From Macrotrachela quadricornifera (Eukaryota; Rotifera; Eurotatoria; Philodinida; Philodinidae), in NCBI GenBank assembly GCA_022393335.1, contig JAJEKB010000937.1:22726-86725 (forward strand): DNA of 64,000 nt, written 5' to 3'. The notes under the pieces are model-generated. The model saw only the letters and a list, made by a program, of their open reading frames with translations, made no database searches and was not told the DNA's origin. Shown here piece by piece: positions 12,638 to 24,899 of the stretch. Position numbers and translations under genes: made by a program. Each line of letters starts with the position of its first letter. The first letter of the stretch is position 1.

Positions 12638-15600
12638 GAGAACAGCATTTATAAGAAAAATGCCTCCAGATAACTTCGATACTTTTATCTTTCAATATTA
12701 TTATTATTCCTCGGCATTAATAATTATGAAGAAGAAATTATCTTTTTTTTCTTTATATTGAGTACTAGAAGGTGAAAGTAAATTGATTTTTACAATCGAC
12801 TTTCTAATCAATGATAATCTTATCTTTACATATCTTATTTGATATATCTTACGGCTCTACTTTCTTCTTTCTGACAACATACATTTTTTTTTTGATAAAG
12901 AAAGAAAACAAAACAGAACATCGTCAAGTTTCACACAAAAAAAAAACTAAAAGTACTCAATTTTTATAGTAATTCTTACAAGCAATAGCTAGTAAACTAT
13001 TTGAATGAAAAGAAACAAGAACTTATGCGTAGGTTCTAATTCTATTTTTCTCAATTTTGTGTTCGAATAAGTTATAAAATGTAATAAATTATTTTCTGAA
13101 TGAGACGGAAATTCAATCGAACAAGTAATCCTATTGAAAAGAAAAAATATATAATGGATCATTATTTTTTAAACGACAATAGGACACTCCTGTCACAATC
13201 AGTTAATTTACGCATGAAAAAGCATATATTATTCTTCTCCCTAATAGTAGCAATGAAATCATTTATTCCAACCTATGATTTAATATAAGAAAAAACCTAG
13301 ATAGATAAAAGTAAACAACTTTTTTATATAAATTAATAAAGAATAAGCATAAATTCTTTTTTTCTCTCATGATAATTAAATGTCATGTCTTATTATTATA
13401 AACTCAAATAAATAAGGATTATATTATTTTATTTATCCCGATTTCTCACACTTACTAAACTCTTTCTTTCTGTTTGTTTTCACTCAATCAACCTATAAGA
13501 CAGCTGATGAAAATAACGAAGTATTTATTATATGAAGAAAAACAAAGAAACAATATCAGCTTTTTTGCATATTCTGTTTTAGCTATAGTTGCTTTCGGAT
13601 AATAATATAAGTATCATTAAGAAATACGATTGTCAATCTAACAACGATGTCTGTGTCTCTAATATAGTTTAAGAAGACAGACAGAAATAGGAAGCATGTA
13701 GGCGATTCCTTATGTGAACTTATTAATGCTAAGAAACATTGCGTGCTGTGTTATGATCCTATGATGAGATGAAGCAGTATTTATTCTTGTTGCTTCTCAT
13801 TTTACATACATTAAATTAGAGCTCAGTTAACATTTTAAAAAAAAACTCACCCACGTTCTCTTTAATAGCAACTGTGAAGTATGTGTATGTCTAAGAACAT
13901 AAAAAAAAAACAGTAAGAGCTTGTTCTTCTCTATATGCGTATCACATATATAAACATGTATATGATGAATGCATTTCAAGAAGTTTTTTTTCTTGTTTAT
14001 TTTCGATTACAGTATGATCAGACACAGTTGTCTTTCTTCCAAAAAAAGAACATAAAATAAAAATTCATGTAACCCAATATATATTTAAACGTCTAAAAAA
14101 GATAACTTCGCTTATAAAAATAAAAGAATAATATGTTATAAAAATATATAATTTACATCAGTCATTACTTACTAGTTTTTGTCTGTATAATAGACATTGA
14201 ATAAAATCTCCATAATTATTTTCACTTTTATGATTATGACAAAAAAATTTCCTTCAATCAATATTTATCAAGACCAAGCACACATACACACATCTTTTCT
14301 CATTTTTTTTTCACTTTAGGCAATAGACTTGATGGAAGGAACTAATAGACGTGTATTTTCCATTGTATGCACGATTTACATGAAATAGAATACTTCTGTT
14401 TCTCTCACTTCTGTTCTTTTTTTTTTTCTTTCAAAGTCTTTTTATATTAAATGACAGATAAAAAAAAACGAAGGTACATCACTTTAAGGCATTCTATCTA
14501 CGTGACTAAAAATCTATTTTATATCAATCATCTGCGCATTGAAATAAAAGAACAGTATATAGAAACTTTTTTTTTCTTCATTAAATACTAAAAATATAAA
14601 AAGGCATAATAAATAATTGCGAACATATGACTAAGAGATTTTCATAGATAATTAGGTAGACGTGATCAATTAAATATTAACACAACTAATGAGATTATTA
14701 AAATAAGAAAAATGGAATATTCTTAAACATATGACATATATAGAAAAAAGGCTCTCATTATTTCAAAATGTTTTCTTGTATTTAAAAAAGCACGAAGAAA
14801 ATGAATAAACTTATAATGATATAGCTTTACTCAAAGATTGGTTAAATATTTGACATTTTATCACATATAAAGTATGTAACGTTTACTTAAAAGAAAGGGT
14901 CAAACAACAAAAATACATAACAAATCTGTCAAAAAAAAGAATAGAATAAAATTAAAAATCTGGAAAAAATAAGATAAATGGAAATTTTACAATATAAATA
15001 AAAAACTATTAGTCTGCTTTTAAAAAGAAAATATCTAAATATGTTCCTGACGTTTGACATAAATAAAGTTTTAAAATTAAAAATGCGCAGAAAAAAGGTA
15101 TATTGTATGAAGCACAAGACCAATTAAACTATTTTCCGTCTGTACCTTTTACGACATAATTTATAATGAACTTTGATACGTCTGAAAAAAAAGATTTTTT
15201 AATCAATTAAAAAATGTTTCGAAAATTATTTTGTATTTCTTAGCAAATGATGCATTCATGACATAGCTGAAAAAATATTCCTTTCTAAAAGAAATTTATC
15301 TTTTTTCTTAATTATTTCTTTTTATGAATTTATAGTCAACTAGACATTCTGATAGTTTTACTTAGACGTCAATCTACAGAAGAACTATTATAGTCATGCA
15401 ATCATTATTTATCTAGTAAGCCTACATACAATGAAAAGTTCGACGGAAGTGAAGGTGTTTTTGTTGTCCTATGCGTGTGATGATAAAAAGGAAGTGAGGT
15501 ATATCTATATATAGATCCATGGGTTAACTTGAATTAGATATAAAACCTTTTTTAGTTCCGGAATTAATATAGAATTTGAAAATTGTGATTGGTGAACTAT

Positions 15601-16268
15601 TGTTGAATAATAGAATATTTTTATTTATGGTGAAATGCTGTCATTAAAGTTATACTTCTTTTATATTTTTTGAGTTTATGAATAATAAGTGTCCGGAGAT
15701 AATACAAAATGACATATATTTCACGAGAAGACAATTCAGCTTATAAATTATTTGTCATATTGTCTCAATAGTACCCTCCAAATATGAATAAAAATAAATT
15801 TTTTTTTTAAGAAATTCTATATATAAAAAGATAATTTTATTATTTTTTTTCTGTGCCGGAAACAAATATTTTTTAAAAGGTTTTTTATATTATAATATAG
15901 CTGAATAATCTAATATGAATAAGTTCTTAACGCATGAATAAAAAAGAAAACTTTCTGTGGACTTTAGACGGTACATTTGTGCCTATCATTTTGTATTAAA
16001 TTTTTTTTTAATAATATTCATTAATATAAATCATAACATCTTTCTTTTCTTACTTTACGACAAATCAATGTCATATATAATTAGATGAATCATATAGCTA
16101 TGCAAAAAAAAATAATAACAGATAAAATTAATACCATCAAACGAAAACAATTTTTATAAAATTTATATTATTTTGCTAACATGTAATTTTAATTAAGAAA
16201 ATTAATAATATCAGTTATATATTTATTCTATGTCATAAAACTTCTGTAATTACTAGTTTAGTAATATT

Positions 16269-16640
16269 ATCAGAAAAAAAACTATGTAGTAATTAATGAA
16301 GAATAAAATTATTACCTTTACTATCAGACTTTCATCGTCTAGTAAATACACTCTCAAATTTCAAATAATACATATCTAGGTTTTTCTCTCGTTTATTATA
16401 CTACGATTGACATTTATAATCGTTTCTTATGTCATATGTTATGAAACGTCAATACGATCAGAAAAAAAACTACGTAGTAATAGATGTAGAATAAAATGAT
16501 TACCTTTACTATCACACTTTCATCGTCCAGTAAATGCACACTCAAGTTTTAAATAATACATATCTAGATATTTTTATCTTTTTTATTACCACGTTTGACA
16601 TTTATAATCTTATGTCATATGTTATAAAATGTCAATTAGT
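16269..16640. repeat. Two-copy tandem duplication, period 188 bases
   Basis: Copy 1 starts ATCAGAAAAAAAACTATGTA at 16269 and copy 2 starts ATCAGAAAAAAAACTACGTA at 16457. Shared blocks in order include TTACCTTTACTATCA, CTTTCATCGTC, AGTAAAT, AAATAATACATATCTAG, TTGACATTTATAATC and TTATGTCATATGTTAT. The copies differ by scattered substitutions and small indels. No ORF spans them. Confidence 0.85.
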
Positions 16641-18219
16641 TTTAACAATATGAACAGAATTAAATATCCAGAACTGTATGTATAATCTATAGTACTTGAG
16701 AGATTTTACATAAAGAATAATATCCTGAAATGTTAATTAATTGAAAATACAAAGCCCTTTTTTCAATGAATATAATATAATAATTCACTATTACATCATC
16801 TTATTAAAAATAATAAATATTCAAAAATAAATAAATTCAATAGAGTATATGTCAATTTAACTAATAATCATTGTCTATTTAAATAAAATTCAGAATTTAT
16901 GAAAGTTATCACGTTAATCAATATTTGTCTTATGCAAACAGTTTAAGACTACGACAAATAATACTTACAATAAATTCAATCAATTCTTTTCCATTTCTGA
17001 CTATTGTTTGATAAGCTTTATTACATTTTATAATAAGAATACTTATTGAACATCCAATATGATGTGACAAATCATAAATTAAAATAAATTTGATGTATTT
17101 CTAGAACTTTTATATAAGTATATATATGTTTTCTTCGCTCGGCATATTATTTTTTTTTTGTCTATCACAAGACCTAGTATCACATAGATTTCTTTTACTA
17201 CAAATAACAACATAGAATTTTTTTTGTTATTAACGGATACAAATAGTAACTCTATGACCTTATGAGAAAAAAAAATAAAATAATTGTCTGTTAATAATAA
17301 CCTATTTTCTTGTCTTATGTTGTCGAACTTAAGAATACCTCACAGAAAAAATTATAAACACAGAATAGATATTATTTTAAAAAGAAAAGACAGTTTCTTA
17401 TTGATTATTTTCTTATCATGCAATAGAAAAAAAATTTCTTTCGTTCGCTAAATATGTGTTACAATAAAGAATACTGTCACGCATATATATAAACCACGAA
17501 CAATACAAGAGAAATGTATGTCTGTCAAATAGTCCCAATGTATACAACATTAACATGTCTAGCCATGAAGAAAACTAGAAATGTATGCAAGTCGTTAATT
17601 GTCTTGAATACTGTATCGACAAGCGAAAAAGATTACAAAATATTATTCTATGATTGTTTTATTTAGTAAAATTGTCTTGAGATTTGAATAGGAAAGAATT
17701 AGTTCAACAAACGGAAAACAATTGAAGCGGATTACTATATTTATCAATATAATTTAAATCTCATGCGAGATTTCGGTACAAAAAGGCTGTCTCATATCGA
17801 TCCAAAATGACCCATATACAACATGATGTCTGATCATGTTTGGTATGAATTTTTGAGAAAGTGTAGTTAAATATTAAAATGAATTGATTAAATACGTTTC
17901 AATTCAGTATGTTTGTTATCATTACTATTTTTCTTATTTATAGTTGTTTCATTGTTTACATGTATACAAAGTTTGTAATAAGAATATTTGTAAAATATAG
18001 GAAAAGAAATCATGAAAATATTCTATTATGATCGTCTATGTAATATAGAATATAGTATCTGATGAAGAAAAACCAGCAAAATATGCCAGTAATAGAAGTA
18101 CTGCTATTTATGGATTGTTCTAACAGCATTTCAAGGACTATTAAAAGATAATGACTATAGTTTTTTCAAATTTTCAAGAGATATGTAGGCGTGATCATTC
18201 AAACATTTTCAGTGCTATC

Positions 18220-18392
18220 TAGAAGTAATTCTTATAGGTGTAGGAAACCTTTACGAATCACCTTCCGGTAGTACTTGAAAAATTATAGGTGTCATCTCTA
18301 GGTGACATTTTGAGAAATTACAAAGACACTTTCTAAGTAGTCCTTAAAAAATGACAGGAACCACCTCTAAATAAGTTTTCAAAAGTTACTCA
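18220..18392. repeat. Degenerate tandem repeat, about 69-base period
   Basis: GTAGTACTTGAAAAATTATAGG at 18268 recurs as GTAGTCCTTAAAAAATGACAGG at 18337, followed in both by CTCTA(G/A)(G/A)T, a TTTT(G/C)A(G/A)AA block and TTAC. A weaker third unit precedes them from about 18222 (AGTAATTCTTATAGGTGT). Confidence 0.6.
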
Positions 18393-19064
18393 TGTATATA
18401 TTAGTGTTTATTCGGATTAGATCATAAAAAATTGATGAACTCCGAAGTGTTTACATAAGAGAGAAGCATAAATTCTAGATGAAATCATGATTTCTTTATT
18501 TCGAAAATTGACAGAATTTATATAGATTTACTGAGTAGATTGTTAATGTCAAAAAAAAACCTCGCTTCGTTTGGTCAAAAACTATCGTTGATCTTGGCTC
18601 TGGTTGAAACATACTATGATTAACCCATATTGAACACTAATGTATATCATTTTATTATTATTTTTTTAAGTATTCTAGTTCTTCTCTCGCTTAATTGATA
18701 GTATATCATACTAATATTTCATTTTATCACTATTCTTAGTAATTAATGATGTTTTTTTTCTATTATTATCAATAGAAAATAAAGCTATAATCTTTCTTGG
18801 TTACAATTTGTTTTTTTTTGTTGAATATTTATTTCAACAAAATTAATAGCACATATATCTATAGATTAAAGCAAATAGACGAACAATACTACAAGATTAA
18901 CAAAACGATATGGCTGTAAAATGGCCATATTGGAATGTGAGATTCAAAAAAAAAACAAAACAAAAACATATATACATATCTAACTGTGGAAGAGAAACTA
19001 CATATATAGAGTGTTCAATTACATAAAAACGTACATATATCGAAATATTAGCACCATAATTAAT

Positions 19065-22000
19065 CTATTCAATATTTTGAAATTTTGTTTGTTTTTGATT
19101 ACTGCTAATTTTATTTACATTTCGATTTGTTTCCTTTCTTACACGTATAAAAAGTACACCACATAAAATAATTAATATGATAGAAGTTAAAATTAAACCA
19201 CCCATTAGAAAAAACATTAAAATTGTTGTATCACGATGATTCATAATTGCATGTTTATAATATTTTGTTGGAATAGGTGCTAGAAAATATAATTATATAA
19301 TATGAATAAAAAAAAGTAATTTTCAATAAATTCACTTAATCGACGTCGAAATGCTGTTGGCCAATATTCTGACCAAAATCCAGCTGAATCAAATCTATAA
19401 TTTGTTTGTAAACTTGGATAACGATCAATAAGTAAATATGTCATATTTTGTACTAATTGTGGTAACCAAGCTACATTTAAACGAAGTGCATAACCAGGTA
19501 GAGAATGAATTAAACCTGATGGACGTTCTAATGATGGTGGGGTATATTCACGAAGAAATCCACCTGGTGTTGGTTCTCTAGATTTACAATAAAAAAACAT
19601 ATTAGAAAATGATTATTTTTAATAATATTTACCCATATCGTGCAAAATTAACAAATAATTGCATTGTATAATTGGACATTTCTTCATCGACATATGTAAA
19701 TATTTGTCGTCGTTGAATACCATGCCATGGCATCCAATTTGATTCATTAATAAATGGTATTCCAAAAAGGTAATCAAGTTCACTACCACGTGGTGCACCC
19801 ATCCAATATGGATAAACACTTGTTAATGAATGATAAGCAAATACATACATATATGTGGAATTAAATGTATGTCCAGCATGAAATCTTGCAGCATCAGCAA
19901 CACATGATGTTGTATGCTCATCAGAATGAAGATCTATTAAACGTTGTCTCAACATTGTTATATTATCCGGTTGAGGCCAATGAGCATATTTATATTTTAT
20001 AACTGTTCCAATACCTTCTTCATCAAGATACATATCAACACTAGATTAATAAAACAAATATTCTATTCAATATATATATATATATATATATATTATTTTT
20101 TTGGAGAAGTAGATATGTTTTTTGATGCTTGAAGTATTAATGAACTACAACTCCTTCTTATTTATATTTTGAAAATAGAAAATTTATCATTGATTCAAAC
20201 AGTTTCTATCGTTTGAAATCTTTCTTCGAGATGAAAAATGTTACAGATGTAACCTCTTTTCCCATTAAACTGCATTTGTCAACAAAGTTTTTCATTGTCA
20301 AACTGCGATCGTTATGAGTATCTTTGATGTCCATGATTCTTTTTCTAGAGTTAATGTACATTACTTCGATATAATGATCGCTTTCTCTTATAATGGTAAT
20401 AAAATGACTTAGAATGCAACATTATCCTGACATTTCTCGATCAATAAACATATCCTTCTTTTTCTAATTCATAGATTTGATTGATGTAGAGAATCATTAT
20501 TCTATATAAACTATTCATTAAATGAAAAATATAATCTTTGATATTTTCTATTAAATCATTTTGTATTATATATTATAATAATTCTTTACCTTCGTGGTAA
20601 AACATAATCTGTTTCAGCATATTCATAAGCAAATGTTTGTCTTTGAAAACTATATCGATCTTGTACACGACGATTAATAAACATATTTAAATAAGCATGT
20701 TGATCATGTTGTGAAAGACCTCTATCAATTGTTGCTGTATTAATTGATTGTTGAGAAAAATGTATAGCACCATCATCACTTGTTGTACCTAATATAACAG
20801 ATATATTTGCAAATAAACCTAAACGACGAAGTTCAATAGGACGACGTGTAAAAATTGGCCGAATAAAATCATCTGTAAATGTATCAATTGTTGGACGCCA
20901 TGGATGACCACCAAATTCATCTGGAAACTATATTTACAACAAAAAAAAATATTCACTGATTAAATCAATTTTTCTAACCCAAATATGTGTAGCAGAATTT
21001 GTAATATCTAAACCATTTCGTTGTCTTAAACAATCAAGTAAAACATCAATATTTCTATCATTACATGTTAAACGTCTTGCTAAAAATCTTGCTTGTTCAA
21101 GTGGATAATGTTCATCTTCAATAATTGACCATTTACATAAATCACTTCCACTCATCATAACAGCACGACGAAAATAAACTTTAATAAAAAAAAAACGTTA
21201 TTAAATAAAAAAAAATATTTTTATTTAAATTTACGAGGTGTATTTTGAGATAGTAAATGTAAACCAATACTAGCTGCTCCTGCTTCATGACCAATAACAG
21301 TTATATTTTCAGGATCACCATTAAATTCTCTTATATTATCATAAACAAATTTTAATGCCATTCGTTGATCAAAAAGACCATAATTTCCTCGACCATTCAA
21401 TGTTTTTGTACTTAAAAATCCTAAAAATAAATAATTCAAATAGAATTTTGATATATATATATATATTATATTATTTAAACCTAATGGACCAAGTCGATAA
21501 TTAAATGTAACCACAACAACATTTCGTTGTGCTAAAACAAAACCATTATAAATTTGTGAACTTCCACCAATAAAATCTCCACCATGTATAAATACAATAA
21601 CAGGTAATTTAGGCATATATCGATCTGTTCGCTATATAAATAAAAATCATCTTGATTATATTTTCAAAATAAAAAAAGAAATTAATAAATTACATTTGGT
21701 GCAAATATATTTAAATAAAGACAATTTTCACTAAAATTTGATGGAGGAAAATGTGGAATATATTGACGAATCTTTTCTTGTTCACTTGCTGGTTGTAAAC
21801 AAGATGGACGATAATAAGTTGCATCATGTATCAAAAAACTAGTATCCCATGGATCAGGTGGTAATGGTGGCTTAATAAAACGAAAAAAAAATATACATAT
21901 AAATTCAATTTAATTAGATAATTACTTTAAATCGATAGAGACCAACTAAAATAAGAATAAAGAAAAATAAAATATTTATTATAATTTTCAATTATATTTA

Positions 22001-22332
22001 CCAGGTGGTCGAGCATATGGAATACCAAGAAAGACACTGATATATTTTGGATAGAATGAATCTCGTGAATCAACATTATAACTTGTACCTCTTACATATC
22101 CATATTGAGTATGTCGATCAACCTTTAAAATAAAATTCAAAATAAAAATAATTATTTTAGTGTTGTTTTTTTTTTAAAAAAAAGTAAATATTTATACGTG
22201 AAAAATAGGTGGTGGACCTAATATATATGGATTAAAATGCATTTGATTTTGAATATCATAAAGAATATCATTAAAAAATGGTTGAGCAGATAGAATAATA
22301 ATTAAATTTATAATAATGAAACTAAACAACAT
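19065..22332 (-). CDS. Neuroligin/gliotactin-type cholinesterase-like adhesion protein, catalytically dead
   Basis: About eleven exons, starting ATG at 22332 with a hydrophobic signal peptide (MLFSFIIINLIIILSAQP). The alpha/beta-hydrolase ectodomain shows GIPYARPP, ENCLYLNIFAPN, PVIVFIHGGDFIGG, VVVVTFNYRLGPLGFLS and GNYGLFDQRMAL, all typical of type-B carboxylesterases. The nucleophile elbow is GHEAGAAS, with Glu where the catalytic Ser of GESAG belongs. The catalytic His region reads GAPRGSELDYLFG, with Arg in place of His, and the acidic position SDDGAIHF carries Asp. After the domain come a C-terminal TM helix (about LMGGLILTSIIILIILCGVLFI) and a short basic cytoplasmic tail ending at 19065. 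A 20-base microexon (21926-21945) encodes VGLYRFK. This architecture is that of cholinesterase-like adhesion molecules. Whether it is orthologous to neuroligin or gliotactin, or lineage-specific, cannot be told here. Confidence 0.85.
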
Positions 22333-23135
22333 TTGTATATCGAGTGTCCTTCTATTCTTTTTTTTTCAATGTTGAAATAGTAAGAGAGAAAAAAAAAAGA
22401 AGTTGTAAACTTTTGTCACCTGCCATTCATCAATGTTTTTATGAACATGTGCTGCTAAATTATGATTGGTTTATTTTATTTAAATGTATTGAACTGTCAA
22501 AGATCTAAAAACAAAACTGGAAAATTAGATTTTCACATGAGATTTTTTATTTTATTCGAAATATAATCGTCTTTAAATAAAGCAGTTTGGAATTAAACCT
22601 TGAATCATTTTATCTATTTATTATACTCAAACACTTTTGGAAATATCAGCAAACAAAAACTTATAGTTCATAATAAAAATGAAATATAGTTACAACATAT
22701 TATACAAGATAATCACGAGCAAAATTATTTCATAGTATATAATGTTCTTTGCACATAATTTAATGAATACATGAAACAATCACTTTGTGAAAAAAATCTA
22801 TTTTAAGATATTCTGAAAATCTCTCATATTTGGAGAATTTTTTCAATGTACTTCGAAAAAGTCACATGCAAGGGTTTTTTATATATTTTTAAAAACTCAT
22901 GTATTTCAATAGATTTGATAATAAAATATAGTTACAATTCACTTATATAAATTCTTATGAACACATTCAAGATTCATATATATCAATTTTTACTTGATTC
23001 AACTCAAGATCTTTTTCATTCATTAAAATATTAATTTATTAATCTAATTATAATATAATTTATTGGAAACAACTCATTTTTAATCTTATTCTTATTTCTT
23101 AAACTTTAAATAAGTCCAATATTTTGTTCTTATAA
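22333..23135. other. Intergenic spacer
   Basis: 5' flank of the esterase-like gene and 3' flank of the orphan ORF at 23136. AT-rich, no conserved ORF or repeat noticed. Confidence 0.5.
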
Positions 23136-23531
23136 CTATATAAGATATCTATTTGCCATCGTTGTTTTATAGTAATCATCATAATACCATACACGATAGA
23201 TTGGTATATGAAGAACATGTCCATTAGTATAATGAGATGCTGATATAACTATATCGTTTGTATATATAAGTCGTTCATGATGTCCACGTAAAATTCTTAC
23301 ACTAACTAAAATATCTTGAAATGTTTTTGAACATTTATCTTTTTCATGAAATAAATTCAATTTAATTGATGCAAATGATTGACCGAATTGAGCAATTGGA
23401 AATGTATAACGATTTGGTGGTCGACATCCATTTATTTCTTGAATATGTATAATAATAACTTCATTTCCTTGTGTTACATCAATAAGATTATCAAATGGAG
23501 AAACTAATTTCCAGTTAAGAAAACAAATCAT
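23136..23531 (-). CDS. Orphan single-exon protein, 131 residues
   Basis: An uninterrupted ORF begins MICFLNWKLVSPFDNLID and ends MANRYLI. Alternating hydrophobic residues (EVIIIHIQEI, ASIKLNLF, ILVSVRIL, HVLHIPIYRVWYY) suggest a compact all-beta domain. An in-frame stop lies shortly upstream of the ATG and I see no good splice acceptor, so it appears to be a complete single-exon gene. The spacing of strands vaguely recalls YbaY-type beta domains, but this is a weak impression. No signal peptide or TM helix. Codon use matches the neighbours. It could also be a surviving exon of a decayed gene. Confidence 0.5.
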   Translation of the reverse strand: MICFLNWKLVSPFDNLIDVTQGNEVIIIHIQEINGCRPPNRYTFPIAQFGQSFASIKLNLFHEKDKCSKTFQDILVSVRILRGHHERLIYTNDIVISASHYTNGHVLHIPIYRVWYYDDYYKTTMANRYLI

Positions 23532-24899
23532 TTCATTGAAAAATAAATATATGAAAGTGAATCAATTGATATAGTTACTATTAGGTCCTAATGATCTTTT
23601 TAATGGAATGATATCATCAACAGACGATAAATTTTATATGAAAACAAGGTTGTGGTACTTAACTTTGTCCTTCATCTTGTTTTGCAATTATTACATCTTT
23701 TCATATAAATAAAAAAAATTCATACTATACAATCAAATAAAATTAACCTCCATTTGATTTTTAACCTTGAGCGATGTTTACGAATCTTTTACATCAGAAT
23801 CGAGTGAAAAATTTGAATACATATATATACTAAAGTCAAAGTAATCAATCATTCTTAGTATTATCCTGAATGAATTTAATACGATTCGTGTAAACCTATT
23901 AATCATGAATAAATAATAAGAGCAAAAATCTAGGTATTCAAATCCCACTAATTAGCGAATTATTGATCAGACTACAAATGATTCTCGCCAGCTGTCATAT
24001 AAATATATAAACATAGGATATGCATGAGGACTGAGGATGTCCGAATATATCTTGTTGCTGTTAGTTATCAATATGGTAGATAGAATTTTTATAATCTACG
24101 CGTAACCTACTATATTAGTGTCAGTAATGATACATTCCATTGCTATTCTGGAATTAAGATGTTCTTTCAGTATAACTGGTTCAGAACATCTGAGGGATAT
24201 CAGAAGAAGTACCATTCGAATTCTGCAAAGAATCATCTTTTTGTTCTTTGTACCATATGTATATTCTTTATGCTGGTATCCATTATGAGCCATATATAAT
24301 GTTCAGACACTGGTGAATATCTGATTAACAAAATTTGGATAAGCCTAAGTATTAATAAGTTTTAAAAGAAGACTTTTCTAATTTAATTATGAACATGTAA
24401 CTATCATCTTTGTAACAATGTTATAAAATGTCTGTCACTTATCATCAATTATAATATTCAAAATTGTTTGATTATTACAAATAACTTTTTTCAATGTCAA
24501 GTTACTTGTTGATGTCCTATATACGTCATATATTATTTTAAAAATAAAAAAACGCTCTGGAATCTTTGCTTTTACGTCATTAGCATTAAGGAAAAATTCT
24601 TTTCTAGATTAAATCTACATTTTTATATATTAAGATTTATATTACACATTCTTTCTCATTTAATTGTATATACAAATTCAACCAATATATTTTATCTGAA
24701 TATGTAAATACAAACATCAAATAAAACAAAAAAATAGATGATTAAATGCATTACATAAAAAAAACAAAAAATACTTTTTTTGTTTTTAATTTATCATCAA
24801 AATGGAAGAATAATAACAAAATAGTTAAACGAAAAAACAAACATATAACATTTCGGTTATTTTTTTCCTCCTATATGATCATATTGCAAATAACATAGA
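23532..24899. other. Intergenic spacer
   Basis: No gene recognised. The 65-codon minus-strand ORF at 24096-24293 has no family motif or splice context and is not called. Confidence 0.5.

Larger units (their letters stand above)
12638..19064. other. 6.4-kb gene desert
   Basis: Very AT-rich, with poly-A/T runs and no ORF showing conserved motifs on either strand. It holds a 188-bp imperfect tandem duplication (16269-16640) and a degenerate repeat (18220-18392). I see no RNA gene by eye. Confidence 0.55.

Noticed and set aside
14929..15123. 64-codon minus-strand ORF rich in Phe, Ile and Leu
   Set aside because: Looks like a hydrophobic protein only because poly-A/T DNA reads as Phe/Lys/Ile; no support.
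20070..20092. (TA)n run in esterase intron
   Set aside because: Simple microsatellite, one of several in the window; no evidence for function.
24096..24293. 65-codon minus-strand ORF
   Set aside because: No recognisable motif or acceptor/donor pattern; isolated between two genes.
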